DNA of 10,795 nt from Candidatus Kerfeldbacteria bacterium (GTDB taxonomy: Bacteria > Patescibacteriota > Patescibacteriia > PEXW01): the NCBI GenBank assembly GCA_903867845.1, contig CAIPSZ010000075.1, forward strand, positions 1 to 10,795. The letters run 5' to 3'. This document shows positions 1 through 6,398 of this stretch, in pieces; position 1 is the first letter of the stretch, and each line of letters begins with the position of its first letter. A model generated the notes under the pieces. It did no database searches. It saw nothing but the letters and a program-made list of their open reading frames with translations, and was not told the DNA's origin. A program made the position numbers and the translations under genes.

Positions 1-171
1 CACACCAATTTGTGGTGCGGCAAGTCCAACCCCATCAGCGACCTCCATTGTTTCCACCATATCCTTGATGAGCTTCTGGAAAGTCTTTGTACGCACTTCA
101 TCTCGGGAAACCGTTTCCGCGGTTTTTCGGAGGATAGGGTTAGGAATTGTCACAAGTGGGAGTTTGGGCAT
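1..171 (-). CDS. def: Peptide deformylase, N-terminal part (runs off window start)
   Basis: Peptide deformylase is the metalloenzyme that removes the formyl group from the N-terminal methionine of new proteins. Only the first 57 codons are visible. The ATG at 171-169 opens with MPKLPLVTIPNPILRKTAE, the usual 'NPILR' strand of the family, and the sequence reaches the first signature motif GVGLAAPQ (family GxGLAAxQ) at residues 47-54 just before the window edge. The metal-binding EGCLS and HExxH motifs would lie outside, so catalytic competence cannot be judged. The gene follows the PriA-like gene with a 12-bp gap and no Shine-Dalgarno sequence, so it is probably translated from the same mRNA. 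A priA-def neighbourhood is common in bacteria. The identification is firm despite the truncation. Confidence 0.93.
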   Translation of the reverse strand, partial: MPKLPLVTIPNPILRKTAETVSRDEVRTKTFQKLIKDMVETMEVADGVGLAAPQIGV

Positions 172-183
172 TGAAAAAGCGTA

Positions 184-1956
184 CTAAATACGTACGAGTT
201 CGTCAACTCTAGGGAGTCGCGGTGGATCTACCGTGCCTTCCCAAGCAGGATCTAGGTGCTCAGCGAGGAAGGCTAGTAAATGCTCACGATGAGCGTTTTG
301 CGTTTGGAGAATACGTGCATTTCCAATTGCAGTTTCACGAACTTCACGCGGGAGCACACCGGAGTACGCAGTTGTGCTATGCACACGCACGTTCTTTCGT
401 GGCTGGCAGACGATGAGGGTTCCCCCTGGCGGGTAGTTTAGTGCAATTCGCTCAGCAAGTATCGTTTTACTCAATTTTTCAAGATTGAGTAATCCGGTTA
501 GCGCCCGATGCTGTGGCTGGAAGGTTTGGATGTAGACTTGCTGATAACCGCGCAAAAACTGCTTCGCTAGAGACACTAAATCTACGAATTCTTCCTCGGC
601 AAGGTACTGGCCACTCTTGAGCAGTGCATCAGCTTGGACAATGACGCATACGTCGCAACGAAAGGTAAGGTCATTTGCAATTGCACTCGTGGCAACGATA
701 TGCTGTGCAGTTTCAAGTTTACCGTAAATGTGCTCGCGATCAACACTGCAAATACGTTGACCTGGAAATATTTTTGCGAGGGAGTCGGCAACGGTTTCTA
801 CGCCAGGGCTTCGAGACGAAAGGCGAACACTAGCGCACGTAGCACACGTTTCGGGCATACTAAAACGTATTCGATCCCGAGTGCATTCCATTTGTTCAAC
901 ATTACCAATGCGGACGACACGTGCCGGCGCCCCGCACGTCGGGCATACTACCGGCGCGCCACAGTCACGGCAGATAACGACGCCAGCGGCCCCACGTCGT
1001 TGTAAAAGCCAGAGTGTCCGTGAGTGCTGGACTGCACGAGCTAGGGTAGGCGTAATGATATCCATTCGCTCGCGAAGCGGGTCATTTGCTCGGTCAATAA
1101 ACGTGAGCGTCGTTCTGTCTGGTAGCACTGTCCAGCGCTTCTCCGGTACGACGTTCAGGAGCCATGGCGTTGCCCAGCGTGCAAAGAATACCAGCTGAGC
1201 ACGGTGCTCTGCAGCAAACCACCGGATAAAGCTCCGGATATCAAAACGGGGCGCTTGATCAAACGCAGCGTACCCAGCATCGTCCGCCCAATCCACAAAA
1301 ATGCGCTGGATTTCAGGAAACGGTGCAAGTACTCCGCTTTGCGTGCAAATGATAAAACGAGCAGTAGAAAGTTGCGCGACGCACTTCCTGTACGTAGCAC
1401 TCTGAACTGGACCTTCGAGGACAACAGGCGCATCGGCTTCGAGTTTCGTCTTCCAAAACTCAACTAGTGCGTGCGTCGGTACGATAATGAGCGTTCGGGA
1501 TTTCTCACGACGGACTTTCTTAACAAACGCATCAACAGCTTCATCGTGCTGGTCAAGTGTGTGCCAGAGTACTCCGGAAATTTCTGCACATCTGGAACTA
1601 CGGTTACGTTGCGTACGCAACAATGTCGGCACAGCCATTCGAAGGATATTTGAAAGGCGAGTGAGGGTTTCGCGATGTAACCATGATGCTAAAGCAATTT
1701 GCTCACTCGTAAGCGCGGAGCGAGGAATGCACGGTGTGAGTTCTTTGAGTGCTCGCGTGCTCTTCACGGGTTTCGTGGTAATAGACCAGACAATACCCGT
1801 AATACTTTTTTGGCGGAAGGAGATGGTTACGTGTTCCCCAGGTACTACGCTCACTCCATGAGGAATGGCGTAGTCGAAAATGGAAATTACTGGACCAGTT
1901 CGAATGAGTGGTACGACCTTTGCTATTCTCAGTCCTTGGTTTACTTGGGTTGCCAC
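184..1956 (-). CDS. priA: PriA-like primosomal protein N' with degenerate ATPase motifs
   Basis: Homologue of PriA, the 3'-5' DNA helicase that reloads the replisome at stalled forks. Residue numbers are from the GTG at 1956-1954 (590 aa). Residues 11-60 match the PriA DNA-binding domain (AKVVPLIRTGPV, then FDYAIP and VTISFRQKSITGIVW). The zinc region follows LLQRRGAAGVVICRDCG, with Cys329, 332, 338, 341, 358, 371 and 374; the eighth ligand position is Asp361. The C-terminal PriA domain is present (VYIQTFQPQHRAL, ERIALNYPP). Oddly, no GxGKT P-loop exists near residues 120-136, the DEEH box reads VDWADD (221-226), and the GTQM and AGRAGR motifs are unrecognisable. It is also shorter than the roughly 730 aa of E. 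coli PriA. I infer a fork-binding scaffold without helicase activity. Start choice: GTG overlaps the LigB-like gene by 16 bp and puts the conserved strand near the N-terminus. An upstream ATG at 2058 would overlap by 118 bp and adds nothing PriA-like. No Shine-Dalgarno sequence is seen. Confidence 0.85.
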   Translation of the reverse strand: MATQVNQGLRIAKVVPLIRTGPVISIFDYAIPHGVSVVPGEHVTISFRQKSITGIVWSITTKPVKSTRALKELTPCIPRSALTSEQIALASWLHRETLTRLSNILRMAVPTLLRTQRNRSSRCAEISGVLWHTLDQHDEAVDAFVKKVRREKSRTLIIVPTHALVEFWKTKLEADAPVVLEGPVQSATYRKCVAQLSTARFIICTQSGVLAPFPEIQRIFVDWADDAGYAAFDQAPRFDIRSFIRWFAAEHRAQLVFFARWATPWLLNVVPEKRWTVLPDRTTLTFIDRANDPLRERMDIITPTLARAVQHSRTLWLLQRRGAAGVVICRDCGAPVVCPTCGAPARVVRIGNVEQMECTRDRIRFSMPETCATCASVRLSSRSPGVETVADSLAKIFPGQRICSVDREHIYGKLETAQHIVATSAIANDLTFRCDVCVIVQADALLKSGQYLAEEEFVDLVSLAKQFLRGYQQVYIQTFQPQHRALTGLLNLEKLSKTILAERIALNYPPGGTLIVCQPRKNVRVHSTTAYSGVLPREVRETAIGNARILQTQNAHREHLLAFLAEHLDPAWEGTVDPPRLPRVDELVRI

Positions 1957-2732
1957 GTCAGGAGTTGGTACGCAACGCCAAATGGCGTACCCGTGTAGAG
2001 CTCGTTCGGGACAACCCGAATGGAGTGCAACATGCCAACGAGTTGCGCTAGGCTCCATGTCCCGCAGGATTGCACATCATCTGCAAGGGTAGCTCGCGTC
2101 TGCATGAGGAATGTTTCCAGCGTTCCGTGACGCGCGCTTGCTAGCCACTGCGCAAGGAAGGTTCCCGCTGATTCAGATTTTTCACTCGTCGTCTCTCCTA
2201 CGCGTGTGGTAATTTCACCCGAGGCAAGGAGAAGAATGCGCTCACGAGCATTGACGAGTTGTTCTTGAAGGTGCATGCCAAACTGGACGTGATCTGCCGG
2301 CGTTGAATGACGGCTCGAGAGCTCAACCCAGGACGGTTGACGTGGGAGACCGTGAAGGAGGAGTGCGGGAATACCGATGCCATAATTCACGTGCGTTTCG
2401 TGTGAGAGCGCGATAGGCAGGTGCGTTTCATGGTGTTCCTTCAGCTGATAGGTAAATTTTGGCGTGCCCGAGAATTGTACCGTCGTCGTCAAATCACCGA
2501 GCGTTTCAAAAGTCGCGGTAAAATGCTTCGTAAGGTTGAACGTAAACGCATTCCCAACTGAAAGCGCGTGGGGGTTACAGCAAATGATGACATCTGGTTG
2601 AAGGGCATGCACCCACTGCGTAAAGACGGCGTACGCATTGTGAAGCGGACGTAGCAGTGTCGCGTGCTTTGGGTCAACCGTAGGGAGCAGGAGCGGCGTG
2701 TGCGGGACAAACGCGGCACCAATGATGCTCAT
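1941..2732 (-). CDS. LigB/MEMO-fold protein (class III extradiol dioxygenase-like)
   Basis: This 263-aa protein belongs to the LigB superfamily, which includes class III extradiol ring-cleavage dioxygenases and the MEMO proteins (AmmeMemoRadiSam system protein B). The N-terminus carries PHTPLLLP with His11 and then PDVIICCNPHAL with His55, the two histidines that normally bind iron in LigB. SHETHVNYGIGIPALLL (110-126) matches the next conserved strand, and FGVAYQLL near the end matches the usual terminus. The usual SGDLSH motif is replaced by SGEITT (171-176), so the histidine used for acid-base chemistry in dioxygenases appears lost. Substrate and activity are therefore unknown, and aromatic-ring cleavage would be surprising in such an organism. 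It starts 4 bp after the secreted repeat protein and its stop overlaps the PriA-like start, so it sits mid-operon. Family assignment is good; function is open. Confidence 0.75.
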   Translation of the reverse strand: MSIIGAAFVPHTPLLLPTVDPKHATLLRPLHNAYAVFTQWVHALQPDVIICCNPHALSVGNAFTFNLTKHFTATFETLGDLTTTVQFSGTPKFTYQLKEHHETHLPIALSHETHVNYGIGIPALLLHGLPRQPSWVELSSRHSTPADHVQFGMHLQEQLVNARERILLLASGEITTRVGETTSEKSESAGTFLAQWLASARHGTLETFLMQTRATLADDVQSCGTWSLAQLVGMLHSIRVVPNELYTGTPFGVAYQLLTWQPK

Positions 2733-2736
2733 GGAA

Positions 2737-4125
2737 TTAGTTGGTCACCGTGTTAATCGAGTCGCCAACTGGGTGTAAGGCTGCAACCTGTGGGGAAATA
2801 ACGATGACGTTCTTCATCTTGTACCCCAGGGCATCAAAAAGTTTCCGTGAGGTAATTGCGCGGCGCTGGCCATTGGAAATTACGTACACGCCCAGATCAC
2901 CTTTCAAACGGACGAGTTCGCCATCGCGGAGCGTAAGTGCCGGACCTTTCTGGTATTTTTGTAGTTCACTTAGGCTAATGACCACGTTGTAGGACCGTCC
3001 AGGAAAGCGCGATTGTATTATGGAACGGTCGATAATTGGGTACCATATCCCTTGCTCAATCCAAGTAATCCCACCATTTTCTTTTACCTTCACTAAGGCA
3101 CCCGCCGGGTAGGCATCAGCGTTGGATATGGTTACGCCATCCAGGTAACCCTGTAAATCTGTTGCAGAAACTTGGATAACTTCTTGCGGATTAAAACCAA
3201 GAAGCTGGAACACCGCCTGCGACGCAATAAGACGTTTTTGGTCGCCGCTCAGAAGATACGTATTTCCATCGGGTGTCTGAACAAGCGAGTAGTTTGGTAA
3301 CGTAATATTTGGTCCTCGTGGGTAGGCCTCGATCGTGTCGGCCGTGGTTTGAATAACCTTGCTAAAATTTCCGTACCGAGTAATGAATGCAGCCCGATTT
3401 TGGAACGCCCAGCGCATGCCATCTTGGATGAGCCAAATACCACCACTGGTGCCAACGCGCAGGAGTGTTCCGTCTGGGTAAACTTTCGAGAACCAGCTTG
3501 AGTAAATATTATAAAATAGCTGGTTTCCATGAATGTACGGGGTATACAAGTACAAGTTTACCGTCCCTTGGTTCTGCAGAGTGACTTGCTGGCAATTCGA
3601 ACTTTTGTACGTATCACAAATTGTATACGTCCCGCCAACCATTTTCGATCTCCAACTCTTCGCATTATCTATGTAATTTCTATACTGCTTTGCCGCGTAG
3701 TAAATCTGATTGTACAACCCCTTACTAAAAAGCACATCGCCAACCCCACCACAGCTATCGCAAACGCTATAGCCCATTGCCCAATCGAGCTGACGTTGGC
3801 TTGGGGTGGGATCATCAATCACGCTTTGCTCTTTCTGCATTGTTGTGAGGAGCACTTTTGGACTAATCCGGAATAACTGGCCAATTTGCACGAGCGCGTC
3901 ACTAAGCCGAACCGTCGAACCATTCTGGTCCATAACCGGAATTGTGGCGAGCACACCCGAATGACGGCCAAGGAATGATTGCACATCTTTTGCCGTTGGA
4001 CTGGTATCGGTAAAATCCAGGTCCGAAATAATGAACCCTGGGGTAAACGCTGCGTGCGTGGCATGGCCAGCCCACAGGAAAAAGGCGATGAAAGTGCCAG
4101 TAACGGCGAGCATTCGATACCGCAT
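2737..4125 (-). CDS. Secreted cell-surface protein with four C-terminal repeats
   Basis: This 462-aa exported protein is of unknown function. The start is the ATG at 4125-4123: it gives a clean signal peptide (MRYRMLAVTGTFIAFFLW, then an AHA-type cleavage region near residues 20-27) and lies 9 nt after a strong -10 element. An upstream ATG at 4161 would lie inside the promoter. Residues about 28-210 form an N-terminal domain with ISPKVLLTTMQKEQSVI (88-103), DWAMGYSVCDSCGG (114-127) and a second cysteine pair (C170, C178). Glu99 in the KEQS segment recalls the catalytic Glu of lysozyme-like folds, but that is only an inference. From about 217 there are four degenerate repeats of 55-60 residues (217-274, 275-334, 339-397, 399-458). 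Each follows the pattern 'G-x-LV-x-x-x-x-GxxYxI-x-x-G-x-x-R-x-I-x-S-x-x-x-F-x-x-L-G-Y'. I associate both parts with CPR secreted proteins. It is the first gene of the minus-strand operon. Confidence 0.8.
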   Translation of the reverse strand: MRYRMLAVTGTFIAFFLWAGHATHAAFTPGFIISDLDFTDTSPTAKDVQSFLGRHSGVLATIPVMDQNGSTVRLSDALVQIGQLFRISPKVLLTTMQKEQSVIDDPTPSQRQLDWAMGYSVCDSCGGVGDVLFSKGLYNQIYYAAKQYRNYIDNAKSWRSKMVGGTYTICDTYKSSNCQQVTLQNQGTVNLYLYTPYIHGNQLFYNIYSSWFSKVYPDGTLLRVGTSGGIWLIQDGMRWAFQNRAAFITRYGNFSKVIQTTADTIEAYPRGPNITLPNYSLVQTPDGNTYLLSGDQKRLIASQAVFQLLGFNPQEVIQVSATDLQGYLDGVTISNADAYPAGALVKVKENGGITWIEQGIWYPIIDRSIIQSRFPGRSYNVVISLSELQKYQKGPALTLRDGELVRLKGDLGVYVISNGQRRAITSRKLFDALGYKMKNVIVISPQVAALHPVGDSINTVTN

Positions 4126-4206
4126 AGTAGACGTACTATAGCAGTGCCGCGCATCCATCACAAGCCCCCACTTGCATCAAAGTGGAAGAAACCGCAAGAT
4201 GCACGT
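4126..4206. other. Divergent intergenic region between secreted protein and glycosyltransferase
   Basis: This 81-bp region separates two divergent genes. Its left part holds the minus-strand promoter. For the plus-strand glycosyltransferase I find only a poor candidate: TTGCAT at 4172-4177, 17 bp, then CAAGAT at 4195-4200 (3 of 6 matches to the -10). I see no operator-like palindrome and no ribosome binding site before the ATG at 4207. Confidence 0.5.
4135..4163 (-). promoter_or_regulatory. Sigma70-type promoter, near-leaderless, for the secreted repeat protein operon
   Basis: Read on the minus strand: -35 TTGTGA (4163-4158), exactly 17 bp, then -10 TATAGT (4140-4135), preceded by TGC so that it is also an extended -10. 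The hexamers match the consensus at 4 of 6 and 5 of 6 positions. The -10 ends 9 nt before the ATG at 4125, so transcription should begin only about 2-4 nt upstream of the start codon. This supports choosing the ATG at 4125 over the upstream one. It is predicted from sequence only. Confidence 0.7.
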
Positions 4207-4908
4207 ATGGAGCGCATCACCTTTCACGATTTCACCATTGACGCAGGCACACGCGCCGAGCAACAGGAGCATCTGCGCGCTCTCCTTAGCGAAAACGCGT
4301 TTCACCAGGTGATTACCATTAACCCGGAGTACATCGTACTGGCAAAGCAGTACCCAAAGCTTCGTGCATTGTCCCAGCACGTAGCACTTTCGCTAGTTGA
4401 TGGCGTGGGTTTGGTTTTTGCGCTTCATAGGTCGAGACGAGTAGAACGCTACCAAGGCGCCGATGCAGTTGCAGACCTCTTCAATGAAGCCGAACATCGT
4501 AAGTTCACAGTTGGCATACTCATACCCAGCACAGGCCTTTCGTCAATTACTTTAGTCGAACAGACGCTTCGCACACGGCACCCAATGTTGAAGTTCGTCT
4601 GCTGGGATGATGAACGCCGTGCGCTCCTTGAAATTTCACAAAGTACCATTGACATACTCTTCGTAGCATTTGGGCAACCGTCGCAGGATTTCTGGATCGA
4701 TGAGCACCGAGCGCAACTCAAGCACGTACGCGTCGCTATGGGGGTTGGCGGATCGATTGATTTCCTCACTGGCAAACGAACGCGCGCACCTCGTCTCATG
4801 CGTCGCCTTGGCGTAGAATGGTTATGGCGGATGGTAACGCAACCAAAGCGTTTCCCACGCATTATTCGTGCAACATTTGGCTTCTGGTACACTTTACTCA
4901 CCTCATGA
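4207..4908 (+). CDS. WecG/TagA/CpsF-family glycosyltransferase
   Basis: This 233-aa member of the GT26 family (WecG, TagA, CpsF) transfers a sugar, N-acetylmannosamine in characterised members, onto a lipid-linked GlcNAc acceptor at the inner face of the membrane during surface polysaccharide synthesis. Family blocks are clear: ITINPEYIVLAKQYP (36-50), LVDGVGLVFA (63-72), a YQGAD segment (82-86), DILFVAFGQPSQDFWID (149-165), VAMGVGGSIDFLTGKRTRAP (176-195), and RLGVEWLWRMVTQPKRFPR (200-218). Thr37 and Asp65 fall at the positions reported as important in Thermoanaerobacter TagA. The length is typical. The start ATG at 4207 places the conserved first strand at the N-terminus; the frame stays open upstream to 3979 but overlaps the divergent gene. 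The stop overlaps the gltX start (ATGA). The exact donor and acceptor cannot be read from sequence. Confidence 0.88.
   Translation: MERITFHDFTIDAGTRAEQQEHLRALLSENAFHQVITINPEYIVLAKQYPKLRALSQHVALSLVDGVGLVFALHRSRRVERYQGADAVADLFNEAEHRKFTVGILIPSTGLSSITLVEQTLRTRHPMLKFVCWDDERRALLEISQSTIDILFVAFGQPSQDFWIDEHRAQLKHVRVAMGVGGSIDFLTGKRTRAPRLMRRLGVEWLWRMVTQPKRFPRIIRATFGFWYTLLTS
4885..4893 (+). promoter_or_regulatory. Possible extended -10 for gltX inside the glycosyltransferase gene
   Basis: TGG followed by TACACT (4 of 6 matches to TATAAT) ends 11 nt before the gltX ATG at 4905, the same geometry as the two better promoters in this window. The best 17-bp-spaced -35 is only TTCGTG (4865-4870, 2 of 6), so this is a weak call that rests on the extended -10 and its position. 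Confidence 0.35.
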
Positions 4909-6371
4909 AACCTCCACGCGTTCGATTCGCCCCTTCCCCAACTGGTCGACTGCACATCGGCGGTTTGCGGACGGCGCTCTTCAACTACCTCTTTACCCGA
5001 AAAAATGGCGGGGTATTCATTCTTCGCATCGAGGATACTGATCAGAAGCGCCTTGTTCCCGAATCGCTAGAGGACATACTTCGAAATTTAGCCGCGTACG
5101 GATTGACCGTTGACGAGGGTCCTCGACTCATTGACGGGAAAATTTCTGAAGTTGGATCGTACGGTCCGTACACCCAGTCAAAACGCCTCCCGCTCTACCG
5201 TAGGGCAATAGACGAGCTCATCGAACAGGGGAGTGCCTACCCGTGCTTTTGCACTGTCCAACGTCTATCGGAATTACGAACATCGCAAGAAGCGCAACAC
5301 CTTGCACCGGGATACGACGGCCATTGCCGAAATATTACACCCGATGAGGCAAGGCGCCGTCGTACTGCGGGGGAGCCCTGCGTCATTCGATTTCGCACAC
5401 CCAAGAAAGGGCAGACCGTTGCGCATGACCTCATTCGAGGCGACGTCACATTCAAGCATGAAACCTTAGAAGATGTTGTACTCTTTAAAACTGATGGTTT
5501 CCCAACGTACCATCTCGCAAACGTTGTTGATGACCATGCAATGGATATCACGCACGTCATTCGTGCTGAAGAGTGGCTGCCATCGCTACCCCTCCATCTA
5601 CTGCTCTATGCAGCCTTTACGTGGACTCCGCCTGAATTCGCGCACTTACCGCTGATCCTCGGACCTACGCGAAAAAAACTCTCCAAGCGTGACGGCGACA
5701 CTGCAGCAGCAGACTTTCTTAACGAGTACGTTCCCATGGCGATGGTAAATTTTATTTCACTCCTTGGTTGGAACCCGAAGACCGAACAAGAATACTACGC
5801 CTCACTTGATGTACTGGTAAAGGATTTTGATCTAGCAAAAGTGAACAAAGCCGGAGCAATATTTGATGTTGCGAAACTCAAACACCTCAATCGTTTGCAC
5901 ATGCGCGCGTTGCCACCCGAAAAACTCGCCACCCTCATGCAACTCGAGTGTACGGCGGATGAAGCGATACGGTTTCTACCAATAATTACCGAAAAAGCAG
6001 AGACGTTTAGCGACGTGCGTTCAGGAATCGCCTTCCTCCTTGCCGCAGAACTGGTATACGAACCGAGCTTGCTTGTACCGAAAGCGGGCACACGGGAAAA
6101 AACCATCACCGTGCTTACGGCGTTTCTCCAATGGCTACCAACATGTGGTGAGCAGACGTGGCGTAATGCTGAAGCATTGAAAGCTGAGACGCTTGCTTGG
6201 GTAGCAAAGAATTCGTGGACGAACAGCGAGGCGCTCTGGCCTCTCCGTGTGGCGCTCTCAGGTCTTGCAAAAAGTCCTGACGTCTTTGCCATAGCCTGCG
6301 CATTGCAAAAAGTGAAAGTTCTCGAACGCATACAACGAGCCATAGAACACGTGAAAAACTTGCAAAAGTAG
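4905..6371 (+). CDS. gltX: Glutamyl-tRNA synthetase
   Basis: Class I aminoacyl-tRNA synthetase that charges tRNA-Glu in the cytoplasm. At 488 aa it has normal length. The N-terminus RVRFAPSPTGRLHIGGLRTA contains the HIGH motif as HIGG (17-20), followed by FILRIEDTDQKR. The KMSKS motif appears as KLSKR (258-262). The connecting domain has the CFC pair (Cys114, Cys116) and GYDGHCRN (Cys141), corresponding to the zinc site of E. coli GluRS; the fourth ligand there is His, whereas here it is Asn143. DHAMDITHVIRAEEWLPS and HLPLILGP are standard family blocks. The start is the ATG at 4905, which overlaps the upstream TGA as ATGA and begins MKPPRVRFAPSP; earlier in-frame starts lie inside the glycosyltransferase. 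Whether the enzyme is discriminating or also charges tRNA-Gln cannot be told by eye. Confidence 0.97.
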   Translation: MKPPRVRFAPSPTGRLHIGGLRTALFNYLFTRKNGGVFILRIEDTDQKRLVPESLEDILRNLAAYGLTVDEGPRLIDGKISEVGSYGPYTQSKRLPLYRRAIDELIEQGSAYPCFCTVQRLSELRTSQEAQHLAPGYDGHCRNITPDEARRRRTAGEPCVIRFRTPKKGQTVAHDLIRGDVTFKHETLEDVVLFKTDGFPTYHLANVVDDHAMDITHVIRAEEWLPSLPLHLLLYAAFTWTPPEFAHLPLILGPTRKKLSKRDGDTAAADFLNEYVPMAMVNFISLLGWNPKTEQEYYASLDVLVKDFDLAKVNKAGAIFDVAKLKHLNRLHMRALPPEKLATLMQLECTADEAIRFLPIITEKAETFSDVRSGIAFLLAAELVYEPSLLVPKAGTREKTITVLTAFLQWLPTCGEQTWRNAEALKAETLAWVAKNSWTNSEALWPLRVALSGLAKSPDVFAIACALQKVKVLERIQRAIEHVKNLQK

Positions 6372-6388
6372 GCATTCCGTGCTATAGT
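6360..6388 (+). promoter_or_regulatory. Sigma70-type promoter, near-leaderless, for the M23 peptidase
   Basis: TTGCAA (6360-6365), exactly 17 bp, then TATAGT (6383-6388), with TGC directly before the -10. The nine bases TGCTATAGT are identical to those of the divergent promoter at 4143-4135. The -10 ends 10 nt before the ATG at 6399, so a transcript would carry only a few untranslated bases. The -35 overlaps the last codons of gltX. Confidence 0.65.
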
Positions 6389-6398
6389 GCTGGACGCT

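Noticed and set aside
1957..2058. Extension of the PriA-like gene to an ATG at 2058
   Set aside because: It would overlap the LigB-like gene by 118 bp, and the added 34 residues show no PriA similarity; the GTG at 1956 puts the conserved first strand at the N-terminus.
4126..4161. Upstream ATG for the secreted protein at 4161
   Set aside because: It adds a polar stretch before the signal peptide and overlaps the -35/-10 promoter; the ATG at 4125 fits both.
4172..4200. Promoter for the glycosyltransferase (TTGCAT, 17 bp, CAAGAT)
   Set aside because: The -10 matches only 3 of 6 positions, lies too close to the ATG compared with the other promoters here, and lacks the TGN extension.
3979..4206. 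Open frame upstream of the glycosyltransferase ATG
   Set aside because: It lies opposite the coding sequence and promoter of the divergent secreted protein, and family similarity begins only at the ATG at 4207.
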